The notes under the pieces were generated by a model that worked only from the letters and a program-made list of their open reading frames with translations, did no database searches and was not told where the DNA came from. Shown one piece after another: positions 11,317 through 23,694 of a DNA stretch of 64,000 nt (within the stretch, counting starts at the first letter, position 1; every line of letters starts with the position of its first letter). The DNA is taken from positions 118,643,767 through 118,707,766 of the forward strand of contig OY856411.1 in the NCBI GenBank assembly GCA_963693085.1, given 5' to 3'. The stretch comes from Alisma plantago-aquatica (taxonomy: Eukaryota > Streptophyta > Magnoliopsida > Alismatales > Alismataceae). Both the position numbers and the translations under genes were made by a program.

Positions 11317-14300
11317 TGTATTTTGTCCTCAAATTTTAACTAATCATACAAAAAGTTCCATGATGAGACTTTCCTTACCCACCTTTATCTCCCATGAGAC
11401 TTCACCCTCACCATGATGCTTATAAAGAACCTTGACTCATCTCCAAATTTTTGAACCACTTTATTATTATTTTCATTGGATATCTTAATATTGTGTTTCC
11501 ATTCATGGCTAGGTAATTATTCTTGTGTTTCTCATCAATTTTAATCTTATATTCATAGGATTTGGATCTACCAAATTTGGGGATATAATATTCACCCCTA
11601 CTTTAAGGCATTTTGTCCCAAAATGCAAGTCAAAATAATTATAGGTGAATGATAATTTCCCATTAATTTCAAAAATTAGGGTTACAAATATTAATCTAGA
11701 TCATTTCTAACATATTTTATTGATTTATAATTTTCTTACCTTAATAAGGTTTGTATTTAGTTTCAATTTTAGGGTAATACACAACCCTATCCATCGTAAG
11801 TTTTTGTCACTTAGTGATTACTTCGTGATTTCCAATTCCACTTTGTAATTACATTCCAATTTCACTTGGTGACTACCTTTCCACAAAGGTTTACAATTTA
11901 TTATTCACTATTTAGGGTGAGGTAGCTTAATTTTCTTACCTTAATAAGGTTTGTATTTAGTTTCAATTTTAGGGTAATACACAACCCTATCCATCGTAAG
12001 TTTTTGTCACTTAGTGATTACTTCGTGATTTCCAATTCCACTTTGCAATTACATTCCAATTTCACTTGGTGACTACCTTTCCACAAAGGTTTCCAATTTA
12101 TTATTCACTATTTAGGGTGAGGTAGCTCCTTAAAATCTAGGTTATGTCATTAAATTTCAACTTAGGTACTCATTCTCTCTCTCATATATATATAAAATAA
12201 CATGTGTCTATCCAATACCTCACACTCATAACAAGATGAAATGAATATTTGGTTGTAGTCAAAATACAAAGTTCATCCCATTCCAAGGGCATAGACGGTG
12301 TAATCACACATTATCTTTTAAATTTCTAAATTTTGTTTGACTCAAACTCAAAAATACCTTTTACTTCCACAATTTTCTTTCCTTTCACTCACATGGAATG
12401 TGATTATTTAAGTTTTCTCTTTGAGTCTATGCACAATTCCTTTTAAGGTTCTTATTCTAACATCATCTAATGACTTCTAGTATTCTTTTCATCTACATTT
12501 CATGTCTTGTTAGCTTTAATCCTTCCCTTAATATATGTAGGGAATACCTACCTTTGGAATGATCTCCCCAAGGGTCTTATGCACTTAGCACGTGATCATT
12601 TCCCATCCTCATACGTCTCATGTACCTTTAATCATCCTACAAGATCTTAGGGTGGACTTGTGGGCCTATCCTTCCCAACAATTTTATTGAGATGTCATAA
12701 CTTTATTTTATTTTATCACACATTTTTCTTGAGGTTTCTCTACTAATATCCAAACAAATTATCTCCATTAAATTCTTTTAGTCGAATTTCCTTCGTCACT
12801 TAGGGTACACATAGTTTTCTTTATGTCCCTTCATTGGGCTCATGGTGACCTTCCAATCTCGGCCTAGTCCCAGTCTTTCAGTCACATTAATAGTGACTTT
12901 TCTCCATGTCCTTTAGAGATGTCATACATAGGTCCAAAATCATACTCAATATATGTGATTTTGTGCTTTTTGTAGTGTATCTTTCAAGCTTTAAGTGACA
13001 CTTAATGTTGCCACAATTATTGAACTGATTGGTGAATTCACCCCTTTTTTGGGAGGTCCTATCCCAAGACAAGATAAAACTAGAATTTATTAGAAAACAT
13101 GAACAATCATGCACTATATTACAACAAAGATAATATCCTTTAAGCATATTTTCCATTATATCCCCATGCACTTTCCACATGAGAGTTATGTCATTGTATC
13201 CCGCGATCTACCACTCAAGAGTTGGATTACTGCTGGTACCTTACTGCCATGAATTCAGGTATAATGGAACTGTTGTATAATGTCTCATGTGTCCAGGACT
13301 ATAGGAACAACTATTTCATCTAATGTCATATGCCAAGTACATTATCCAACCCGTACTATATGGTAGACCAAAAGAGGGAAATCGTACTTTGAAAAAGAAA
13401 AAAATAGTTACCACATAGTCCTCACATCAACTGTAACAACGTTCAATATTTATCATGAGCATTATCCTATTTTAACCTTCTCATATTAGGTTGCACTCTT
13501 TATTGAAAGTTCATCCTGAGGTTATCTAACCACTTCCTTTTTTTCATATTTCTTGCATGTGGCTAACGAATAGAAGATAGAGAACTTATCAAACCATTTC
13601 TAAGTTTTCCATTATGTCATACCCATTCATCACCTCATGAGGTTGGACCAATTTCATACATATATAGGATAGTGGGGTGGTGCTAAACCATCTTTTGTGG
13701 ATGTCTCATGAAACATATACCCAATTCCAAGTGGGGCTTCCCCTCCCTACCCCTTACATGAGGGTGGTGTCATGCTCACACTCTATTAGCTCACTCAACT
13801 CTTTGAGAATTATATGCCCTAGATCCCATTTCCCTCTTCGGTCTAGGATCCTCAGGTTTACCTCCTTAGCATGGCTATGAATATTGCAGGATCTAGCCTC
13901 ACAAACACGTACTAACCCAAAACATAAAATGGATTTTCTTATTAGATTCGTACTCACTAAATATTCTTACCCAACTTTCTCTTTCACATAAACAACCCTT
14001 AGAGTCCTGCACAAGGGATGACCAACCCGAGTGTGAGGCTTCACAACATATTACCATTCATTACCTCTCTAGGTTCTTGAAACTCTCTTCCCCTCACCTG
14101 GATGGTAGTTACTCATATCATATATGCATCTACTTAAGAAGACTCTTTCTCCATATCTAGGGTTTGGTTCTTCTTAGGAAATCTAGGGTACAACAAACCT
14201 CTAGGAACCATGCATATAGTATTTCAAATCATTTACTCAGGAGTAGTCTAGTTAGAACATATCACTACATTTTTTAAGTTACTCATGTCTTGGAGTTTAT

Positions 14301-15464
14301 GTTCCTGACTCCCTCTGGGTCTCACTCTTTCCTAGAGTTAACCCTATAACCATTCCTAACATTAGAGGTCCCCCTTCATAGAAGTGGTTGAGGCTCCTAT
14401 AGATTCACTTCTTATTCTCACCTAGCTTATCTTATCCGGAGAAGCGCACACACTTGTACTATCAAATATTATATTCAAACTCCAATACTAAAGTCAAATT
14501 TTCCAATCCAACTGAGGTTATCAAAAACCATATTATCTTATAATGTAAAACTAAATCGTCATACATTCCATCTAGTATGTCTATCTCATTATCAAACATG
14601 CATTAAACCTATGCCTAGGCAGGAATCTCTTTTCTAGCCTTGATGTCACTCACTTTCATGTAGAGATACATGTCAATTTGTATCTGTATGGGAACACATT
14701 TCCTTTTAGGATGCCTACCAGAAGGATTTTAGACTTCCTGGTCACAATCCGACCTTAGGGTTTTATCTTTCTCATAAATCTTTTCCCCATTCTTAGGTTG
14801 ACCCAATCCAGGGCGGGATACTAATCATAAAAGTTTCACTATGGTTTTTCATATTTTCCTCATTATGTACTCACTTATTTCCCATGCTTCATATGTATGT
14901 TCAAACCATGCATTTGTATCCTACATGCCTACTCCATGTATTTGTATGCATGGATGAACTCATTGTATTTTATCTTTCCTCTTCCATTTCTTAGGATTAG
15001 GATTTAAGGTTAGGGTTATGAACCATACCCCAACATCTTAGGGTTTTCTAAATTTAACCTTGCTCCACCGAAGGTTTACCCTTGTAAGGGAAAACCCACA
15101 AAAGGTTTTTCTCTTTACTTTATCATTATTTCCACAATATATGTTCATTAATTGGCAGATGATACCTTATCTTTTAGGGTTTATTAAGAAAGAGTATGAT
15201 AAATGGATGAGAGTAGAGATGAGAATACTCCGAGTAAAGATTACTTCAAGCTAACTGTAGGTTTTGACCAAGCCAATATCACATTTGCTAAGGGAGTCCT
15301 CGTATACCAACTTAATGGTGCAGAGGAAATTATTGCCAACCTCCAAAAACATTATCCTATCTATACACCATAGATATCAGGTTTTGACTTAATAAGTTTC
15401 CTTATATTTCTACATATTACTTGAAATTAGAAACTATTAAATATTATTTGGAAAAAATTTTGGG
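11317..15464 (-). other. Interior of the outer Ty3-like element, no recognisable coding
   Basis: About 4.1 kb of AT-rich sequence in the position of gag-pol. The longest minus-strand ORFs (12887-13180, 97 codons; 13754-13957, 67 codons) show no motif I recognise. Its length matches the interior of the inner Ty3 element, where eroded integrase can still be read. Either coding has decayed past recognition by eye or this is a non-coding LARD-like derivative. Confidence 0.55.
11728..12127. repeat. 200-bp tandem duplication
   Basis: Units 11728-11927 and 11928-12127 are head to tail. I see two mismatches (near 11845/12045 and 11892/12092). The near identity shows that this duplication is much younger than the element carrying it. 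Confidence 0.95.
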
Positions 15465-15476
15465 ACTCTAATACCA
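15465..15476 (-). other. Decayed tRNA-Met primer-binding site of the outer element
   Basis: Plus-strand actctaatacca is two substitutions from the reverse complement of the TGGTATCAGAGC site. It sits one base from the LTR boundary at 15478, which supports minus orientation of the element. Confidence 0.65.
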
Positions 15477-15477
15477 A

Positions 15478-16957
15478 TGTAATGTTCTTACTTTCCCACA
15501 ACCTCCAAGTAAGGAAGGAAAAAAAGTTAAGAGCCATTACCTAAACATTTTCCAAGGATCCATATTTTTAGAAAATAATAATCAATAGTAAATAATTTCC
15601 ACTAAACTCAATTATTGTTTACAAAAAGCTCCTCCAAGGAGTTACATGAATTTCTACCATCAAAATTATACATATGAGAAGAAGTAACTAAGTAATCCTC
15701 GTTACAAGTCAACTTTATTATCATTAAGTAATTTGATACGTCCATCATATTGTGACATCTCCACATCTATAATTTACCTACACCATCATGAAACAAAACA
15801 CAATCCGTATAACAACTTGTACTGGTATGTGGGGTAAACAAAATATGCACATGTATGAATAACAACATATTATCCATATTTTGCAATTATCAAATATAAT
15901 TAGAAAAGATTTTGTTTTCTTAACTTCTCAACCCTTAATCTTTATGGCACACCCACTCATTGGGGGCGCCCAATTTTTCCATACTCACTCTCTGGGAGTA
16001 TTACTTTTATCTACCCACTCACATGGGGTGTTTCCCATCCATACCCACTCACCGGGGGTATTCATGATATCATACTCACTATGTGGGAGTATTTATTATC
16101 CAACCCACTCTATGGGGTTACTTTGCATAATTATCACGCATGAAAATGAATAAGAGATATTATTGTGGGCTTGATAAAATATTTCTATATATTATGATAC
16201 TCATATGGGCTTTATAGATTGTAGGAAGTAAATAAACAAGCAAGCAGTTAATTTGTGATCCATTTGGAAAAGCCTCAAGAAAATCACGAAAGTCAGCTAA
16301 GTGGAGTAGTCATAGGAGTAACTACATACCTTTTTCACAAGTAACTTGATGTCCAAGAAAAAGGCAACAAACACAACCAACCAAGGAACTATCCTGAATC
16401 TAAAGCATCAACCCAAGTATTATTATTTTGTTCACAAACTCTCATTAAGAATGGATTGGGTCTAGTTATGGTTTTGGGGTCAAATTAGGGTTTCATTAGG
16501 GTTGTGACCTTCTAAACCCTGAGTATCACTTTTAATGCCTCCTAAGTTTACAATCCCTAATTTTAACATTAGATGTATCCTTTATCTCAATTAAGTCAAA
16601 TATGTTCTTTTATCCAAAAAGATTAAATTTATCCATATAAATAATTTTAGCAAGTTATAATCATTAAACATGAAACTAGGGTTTCTATGCATATTTTAAA
16701 TTAAAGATTGTATCTTTATGCACTTTTGGAATATGAAGCATTATCAAGTCTTAATTTTTCTTTTTTGCATTTTTATTATTTTTCTATTCATGTTTCATGT
16801 ATAACATGTCTTCATTCAAATTACCAATATTTTATTTATGATTTACACAAGATTTATTGAGTTTAAGCCAATCTGGAAATGCCACCTCAACATTATCCAT
16901 TTTATCCAATCTAACGCGGGTCTCAACCCTAGCCAATGAGATTTGGCTGTATCAACA
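15478..16957 (-). repeat. 5' LTR of the outer element, part left of the inner insertion
   Basis: Starts TGTAATG next to the primer site and continues across the insertion of the inner Ty3 element to 36013. It holds a 30-bp tandem repeat at 15948-16130. Bases 16953-16957 (caaca) are the left copy of the target-site duplication of the inner element. Confidence 0.75.
15948..16130. repeat. Six-unit, about 30-bp degenerate tandem repeat
   Basis: Each unit carries a core like CCCACTCAC-N-GGGGGT or ACTCACTNTNTGGGAGT. The cores are themselves imperfect inverted repeats (ACTC...GAGT). Read on the plus strand this gives a Thr-His-Ser-Xaa-Gly-Val repeat, but it lies in an LTR with no sign of being coding. 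Confidence 0.85.
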
Positions 16958-17830
16958 TGTTATAACCTCATTTTTCTAAAGCATGTAATGATATTTGTAA
17001 ATCTCTTTTTTTTTTTAAAAAAAGATAAATGAAATCCATGGTTGATTTGGATGGCTTGATTTGATTGAATTTCGTGTATAATAGCCTTGCATGATTTCTT
17101 AATGGGCCTTATTGGCCATTTAGCCGAATTGAAAGAAAAAGAAAAGAAATGAAAAAGGAATTCAATGGGATAATGGGATATATAAGAAAATGAATAAATG
17201 ATGATTAAAAGGCTAAAAGATATTTTCCCAAAAATAGAATTTTGAGTTATAAAGGTTCCTTGGGGTTCAAGGAACTCAGGATAATTATATAATAGCAAGG
17301 GAAATAAAGAATATGAGGAAAATATGAATAAAAGGGTGCTTTCTTACAATAAAGAAAAGGGACCGTTTCCTTGAAATAATAATCCCAATTTTTGCAGGAT
17401 GGAAGATAAAGGCATAAAAGAGATTCCCTTAAAATTTGAATTAAAAAGGAGTTATAAATTGGGAGTTATTGCTTTTTCAAGTTATCCTCAAAATAGGAAT
17501 TTTCTTGGAATTCAGGAAATTATTTTCCTTTTTTCTGTCTGACCGCGAGCATTACTGGCCTTTGGATCTTGATCCAACTGGCGCTACCTACCACCGAGTT
17601 CCAGTAGAACTCGGACTGTAGTTCGATTACAGGGGGGGATTTCCCCATCGCTTTTCTCGTGATCCAGTGCATATGCACTCATGGGAGGTGTCCCATTGTG
17701 TTCGGGAGAGTGAGGCGAAGATTCTCGACCCTGGGTTGACGGCCTTTCGTCGAATCTTTGTGAAACGCCCAATTGGGCTGAAGGTTGGCTTAGCGGCGGG
17801 ATCAGAATCCCTAAAAGAGCCACCCTAGCC

Positions 17831-17839
17831 CTATATAAA
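17831..17839 (+). promoter_or_regulatory. TATA box of the inner Ty3 5' LTR
   Basis: CTATATAAA in a GC-rich context, conserved in the 3' LTR at 33787-33795. Transcription would be expected to start about 30 bases downstream, near 17865. Confidence 0.7.
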
Positions 17840-18008
17840 GGCCATCGCTAGAGTCTTCACCTCCTAACGATCTTGAGCGGCAGCTCCAGAAGCCCCTACA
17901 CCCTCTCTCTTGACCAATTGAACCAGCTCCGGCGAGGGATCCGCCTCGCGCTGCCGCGGCTCGAGCAGCAGAGAAAAGAAGAAGATGACGTACAACCATC
18001 ATCCAATC

Positions 18009-18027
18009 GAGGATCACGGTGATCCTC
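18009..18027. repeat. Palindrome in the inner Ty3 leader
   Basis: GAGGATCAC-G-GTGATCCTC has nine-base arms and a one-base centre, and lies about 150 bases after the expected RNA start. The 3' LTR copy near 33967-33983 keeps an eight-base arm. It could be a leader hairpin or an RNA dimer contact; this is inference. Confidence 0.8.
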
Positions 18028-19389
18028 TATGAGGATCTGACGATGCTAAGGAGCGGCCGGCTAAGTTAGGGCGCAACGACACTAATCGTCAGATCGGAGT
18101 TCATCGTTGACTCAAGTAGGATCCAACGGGCCGGAAAAGGGAGCGGGGAGCGCAACTTAGTCAACTGACACGGAGTGTCAGATCCAGAGGAGGACTAGCG
18201 GCGCACCGATCCAACGGTCGATAAAATTCAGTAATTCTCCTCTCTGCCCAAATAATCAAGAATATAGCTTTTCTTTGCACAATTAATAGAGATCACTAGG
18301 AAGCTCGTATGAAGAAACTTTATACATGAAAGTTGTGTAGAAAATTACGAGGAAACTAATAAAAATGATTTAAGAACCTGGTTCTAGTTTGTTTTGCCAA
18401 AGTTCCTTGATTTATTAAAATGATGCATTGCAAGTTAATTAGAAACCCTAACTGTGCATAAAGGGTGATTCTTTGTAAGTTAATAGGCTAAATTGAGGAT
18501 TATCAACCTATTAATTGATAACATGAAGTTTTCATCCGTTTTGAGTACAAAGATGGTTAATTTTGGGTTTATGTCTATAAATGAAAGATAATGTACATGA
18601 AAACCCTAATTTAGGGTAAAAGAAGATAAGATCATATTTAATTTGAAAAATGTGAAAATATGATTGTTAAATGATGGTTCTAAGTTATTTCTATATGAAA
18701 GTCCTTAATTCTGGATAAATACCCTAAATGTAGTAATTAGGGTCATTTCATGAATAAAAGGTAGAATTGAAGGCAAAATGAGTTCATATGTTAATTAGAC
18801 CCTAATGAACTTTAAATTAATGATAGATGCGCATGATGATCTTGTCATGAATTAAAAGGATAAAAATAGTAGCTAATTGATGATTAATGTGCCGTTAAAT
18901 ATGGAAATAGGGTTATATGTTGTGAGATAACCTTAGTACTGAAGAATAGATGAGATAATTAGGGTTTATGAGTAATGGCATAAAATCAGGGTTAAAATGG
19001 TAAAAGATGAAGGGAAACCCTAATTGAAAAATGAAACCCTAAAATGGATACATAAACCCTAGAAAGTGAATCCAAGACAATAAAGTAGTTTCTTGATAAA
19101 TGTGTAATAAATACAGTACATATTCTTTTCAGGAATTATGTGGTTGTTGAATTGCTTGCTTGGATTGCTTTCTTGGATGGAATTACCTAATACTTGTGAA
19201 ATCATCAAATCAGTATGTGGTTATGTTATGAATATCTCGAGTTAATTTTGCGAGATTTACCGAAGTTTTCATCGATGTCATGAATTAATTGTTGGATGAT
19301 TTTAATTCATGCAAACTATAATGTGTCTATGACTATCACATAAGATATGTGCCTACTAGCTCATATCCTGCTCCCCTCCGTGGCTTAAT

Positions 19390-19610
19390 ATTTGACCTAG
19401 TATATGACTACCTAGAGGGTAGGTCCATCAGGTCAGTGAATGACTTAGTATATGGCTACCTAGAGGGTAGGTCCATCAAGTCATATTGAGTTAGATATTG
19501 GGCTACCTTCAGGTAGTGCCATGCGACTCTATTACCCTATGTATTGGCTACATGTAAGGTAGGTCCATGGGGGTAAGAAGCTACCTAAAGAGAGGTAGCT
19601 TACAAGGGAT
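19390..19610. repeat. Ladder of CTACC...GGTAG short inverted repeats in the LTR
   Basis: Several tandem segments carry CTACCTAGAGGGTAGGTCCATCA or variants (two near copies at about 19408-19475, then weaker ones to 19610). The ladder is conserved in the 3' LTR at about 35345-35555. Each unit can fold into a small stem. Confidence 0.8.
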
Positions 19611-20061
19611 AGCAGAGTTAGGGGATAGGTAAGGATTGAGTAGGATGGCTTGAAATGTAATCTTGGTTGTTAAATGATTAATTGAATGATTACGTTGTTA
19701 ACATAATTGCATGATTATTGTTTCCCCCACATACCAGCTTCTGCTGACCGACGTTTTGTTTTTCGACGTTTTAGGTACAATGAAAAGAACCAACAGTAAA
19801 GTGGAATATGTGGTACTAAATGAGAATTAAAGTGCAAAGGAGGATTAGATAGATTAGTATCTATGTGGATAGAAGTTTTGATATCCCAATTTTAAAAGGT
19901 ATGTAAAAGTTTTTATTTTTCTCCATATTTCCGTATAGTTGGTAGAATTTAGTAATTGTTAATGATTATTTGTCGAACCTTTGATCCGAGTTATTGGTTA
20001 ACGACTCTGTCCTTTCGGTCTCCCTTAATTGGGGGTTATCGGGATGCGGGGTCGTAACAAT

Positions 20062-20073
20062 TGGTATCAGAGC
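20062..20073 (+). other. tRNA-Met primer-binding site of the inner Ty3 element
   Basis: TGGTATCAGAGC lies two bases after the LTR end, followed by CTAGGTT, complementary to the 3' end of plant initiator tRNA-Met. Confidence 0.9.
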
Positions 20074-22610
20074 CTAGGTTCCTCATTTAATCTTTAATAA
20101 TTATTAAATTTTACAAATTCTGTAGAACCCAAGGGAGTTATTAGAGGATTATCCAAAAGATGGAGGTGTCCAGAAAAGGATCACGACCGGGGGCTGGCAA
20201 TATTTTCCTCCGCACCACTAGTCAGAATACGAGGACTCCCGGATCCGTGTGACTGCCTGGCCAAAGTCTGAGGGTATGATTCAAAATAAGATACCTTTAG
20301 GACTCTCTCATCTTGTTCATCCCTTCTCCACTCAAATTCTGTTAAGGACCTTAAGGTTTAGGGTATCCTCTCTTCTCCTCACCCTCTTGAGGTATGGGTA
20401 AGGATAAGGAATCCTCCACCAAATTAATAAAAAGCATGTAAATAAGATGTCATGGGCATAAGCTTAATAGAGTAAGCGTAAAGGAATAGATACATGCTTA
20501 GGTCGTATGACACAAGTTGTCATTGGCCTCAGGAGAGACCTGAGGATAGACCTCCTTAGTAGGAGGATGAGTAGAGAGAGTTAGCCGTGGAGGTAGAGAC
20601 CTCCATTAAAATTAGTGACCTAGCAAATCCTTTGAGGATGAGGTTAGCCCTAACCCTAAGTGAAGGTTAGAGAGAGAGAGAGACGACATGATGAGTTAGA
20701 TGTCATGATAAACATGCCTAGGATTACATATGAACCATGATAGGTGGATGACCTAGCACCTTTGGCAACCCAACCCTGGGAAGGGTCGTGCATGTTTAAG
20801 CGAGGGATAGCTCCTTTATGGACGAAGTTAGAAAAGAACCTATAGAACACTATGGGCTTACGCAAGTAGGGTATAGCTTGCACCTAGAACATGTCAGTAG
20901 TGCTGATAGTAGGATGAAACCCTGGAAAAGGAATCATAATGGATGGCTTATGAGATAAGCAGAAGGGGTTATGGATAATCTTGAGTAAACATAAGTTTGA
21001 GCATAGGTTTCACTCAGGTAGGGACATGCTTATGGGGTTGATCCTTCTTGAAGAAAGGACCTCTTATAGAGAGGTTGGTTGTAGGATTAGCTCTAGAGAG
21101 AGAGCAGACCCCAAGAAAGAAGGTTGGAAGCCTAAAACACTGAAAATTTGAGGGACAGTGGGAGTTGAGGATGATTCGACCTAGGTGGATGATAGCGGTT
21201 GTCGTATGTTTGACCCTTGGAGGCTGATGATGTCTTAGATGCCATGAGAGGAACCAAAACCAAGAGAGAGGATGAGTCTGCTGGTACCTCTGTGCCTATG
21301 GTATAGGTGTTTACCTCCTGAGATAGGGAGAAGAGTACCTTAGAATTGGAGAGGTTTAGTAGCAGGATGTGAGGCCTTGTACCTTGTTGGTTGTCCTTAA
21401 GGAGGACCCAACTCTAAGTGTTGATCGATTTGAAGGATGACAAGAAGTGCATGTCATGCCTTTTACATGCTTGGTTCGTGGTTAAGAGATAGAGCATGCA
21501 GTTGGACACCTACTAGTGAACCTAGGGTTCCTAGGCCTAAGAGGGGAAGTGGGGTACCTAATGTTCATGGTGAAAGTTGAGTTTATATAGATGTGAGCAT
21601 GGTACTTCTTATGTTGAGAGGAAACGAAAACCCTTAAGTTTAAGGTATGATGAGCCCCTCCCAACTAGGTTGATGATAAAGGAAAGTATAATCTTGATCC
21701 ATCATCGAGGAAAGAGGACAAGTATCACTTAGCATGGTTCAGTAGGTGATCTGTTTGTGCCTTAATAGCTTGCTAGGGTTAAGTAGGCTCATGTGGATGC
21801 AAACCCTAAACCTAAGAGCTTTTGTGACCTTGTTGTCAAGAGATAGTTTTCCTCCCATCCTGGGAGAGGGACCCCTTTGGTCGGGTGTATATCAGTTTTG
21901 TTGGCTTAAGGTAACCTAAAGAGGTCTCAAAGATTATTGAGAAGCTAAGGGAAAAGTACATGGTAGGAGAATGAACCTGTAGACCCATAGATATCCATCT
22001 CTAAGTGCATACGGATGTGTTACCATGGAGGTAACCGGTAAGGGGCATGACCAATGTAGACGGGTCACCATGACCCCTATGAAAGGATGGATGTCGGCCC
22101 ATGTATACAAAGAGAGATGATAAAGGCTTGGGCGAGGTTCTAAGTTGAACATGTACTACAAATGGAGAATCCTAAGTCTATCCTAGGGTTAGGTAGGGAT
22201 AAGACCGATGTAAGTAGGAGTTGCCTAATTCCCTAGTTGCACATGACCATAGGGTCGGGAGGTAACAACTATCATTGTCTGAGGGCCATGGGTTAGGAGA
22301 TTGATCTCCTTCATGAACTCATGGGACCCAAAGGGCAGATGAGTAGGGCACTCTCTGATGCATGAGGGAAGAGGGATGACCCCAAAAGTGCCGACACCCT
22401 ATAGACCTAGAGGAGATGACCAAGGAATGTGTAGTAACCCAAGTAGGTTTGAGACCAGTTTTCCCTGGAAGCAACTGTGATATCAAGATGAATGTGATGT
22501 TGAGACATAGGTGGCACACGTCAACTTAGATTTAAAGGTGTACTGGCAAGGTGGGATGTACCATCTCTACTCTTGGAACAGGAAGAAATCTGTATTTGGA
22601 CTGCAGCCAA
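20074..22610 (+). pseudogene. Inner Ty3 interior, 5' half (expected gag region, unreadable)
   Basis: About 2.5 kb follows the primer site. No long ORF exists on the plus strand and I could not identify gag, protease or RT motifs by eye. The purine-rich, stop-dense sequence is what strong decay would leave. The minus-strand ORFs here (20656-20883, 21482-21664, 21934-22152, 22319-22519) show no recognisable motif. It ends with atgct (22611-22615), the target duplication of the nested Sirevirus-like element. Confidence 0.5.
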
Positions 22611-22854
22611 ATGCTTGAAAAACACTAGAGGGGGGGTGAATAGAGTTTTAAAACAATTTTAACAATTTATTGAACTCAAACAACCACAATTGTTATTGGA
22701 AGAAGGAGACAGGTGTTTAGAGTGGTTCCAACTTTAGCAAATACTAAAGTTGTCAGTCCACTACCCGGTTTCTTACCCAACCGGGATTTTGAAAGTATAT
22801 ATTTTATTACCTTCACAAGGATTTATACAAAATACAATACTTTCTTTTACACCC

Positions 22855-23000
22855 CTTGAACAGCCTTCACTCGAAGTAGATGCACTAACTTGAGGTAGCC
22901 TTCTTGAAGTAACTCCAAGCTCCCCCTTGAAGTAGCCTTCCTCTCTAGAAGTAACCTCCCGTTGCACCAGCCTTCTTGAAGTAGCTCAAGGTCTCCTTAT
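22855..23000. repeat. GAAGTAGCCTTC-type repeat block in the LTR
   Basis: CTTGAAGTAGCCTTC and variants recur about six times, each containing a GAAG...CTTC inverted repeat. The block is present in all four Sirevirus-like LTRs of the window (about 29910-30055, 46255-46375, 53345-53465). It lies downstream of the TATA box, so it is transcribed. Confidence 0.8.
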
Positions 23001-23346
23001 TCACCAAGAAGATCTCCACCCTCTCCAATCCGCAGCCTCCAACCTAGGAGTAGTAAGGAGAGTACAAACAATAATAGAGAACGAGAAAGGAAAAGGAAAT
23101 TACAACTTATCCTTTTGTAGCACAAGGCTTGATTTGCCTAGATCAAGCGTATATATATCCTAACCAAAGTGTATGGAATTGTAATTACAGTGGATAGGAG
23201 ATGCTAGCCTATAGGACACGAATTATGAGCTAAGGAAGGAAGTAGCCAATTGTCACAATGCTCAATTTGCTCACAAACAGATTGCTCAAAGTATGCTCAA
23301 GGATTTCTCAAGTGTAACAAGTGAGTTTGTGTGTCCTATGGCTTGT

Positions 23347-23358
23347 CCTATTTATAGG
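23347..23358 (-). promoter_or_regulatory. TATA box, 3' LTR of Sirevirus-like copy 1
   Basis: Minus-strand CCTATAAATAGG, itself near-palindromic. It is kept in the other LTRs at 30401-30412, 46741-46752 and 53820-53831. Confidence 0.75.
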
Positions 23359-23491
23359 AATGGCCTAAGGATGCTTAAGGATGTTCTAGACAACTTCTAG
23401 GGGTTTCTAAGTGCTTGACTAGCCGTTAGGTACAAGTTTGTTGCTTTAGCAACGGCTAATTAATTTACTCTGCAGTTGCTGTCAGAGTTTA

Positions 23492-23694
23492 TCTCGGTCG
23501 AGGAATGGTCGACCGAGACACCTACTCGGTCGAACTCTTGTCGACCGACAGGCTCTCTGAATCAAGTGTTTTGCAACGTTTATCTCCAACTGCCAACTAC
23601 CTTGTCAGTGGTGTCTAACGACTACTTTGGATCTTTCTCGGTCGAGAAGATTGTCGACCGAGAGTGTCTCGGTCGAGGAGTTGGTCGACCGAGA
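23492..23694. repeat. U3 palindrome cluster, 3' LTR of copy 1 (four units)
   Basis: Four inverted repeats with TCGGTCGA / TCGACCGA arms, often extended to ten bases (TCTCGGTCGA / TCGACCGAGA), and spacers of 7, 7, 8 and 8 nt. They lie about 135-340 bases upstream of the TATA box in element direction. A 106-codon plus-strand frame runs through them but looks fortuitous. Confidence 0.95.

Larger units (their letters stand above)
16958..20059 (+). repeat. 5' LTR of the inner Ty3 element
   Basis: Matched along its length by 32916-36007. It is unusually GC-rich at 17540-18230 and AT-rich elsewhere. It contains a TATA box, a leader palindrome at 18009-18027 and a ladder of short hairpins at about 19390-19610. 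Confidence 0.93.

Noticed and set aside
15881..16153. A 90-codon frame with a repeating Thr-His-Ser-Xaa-Gly-Val pattern.
   Set aside because: It is the translation of a DNA tandem repeat inside an LTR.
17584..18017. GC-rich minus-strand frames that might be a host exon.
   Set aside because: They overlap the promoter and leader of the inner Ty3 LTR, on the wrong strand, and are broken in the sister LTR.
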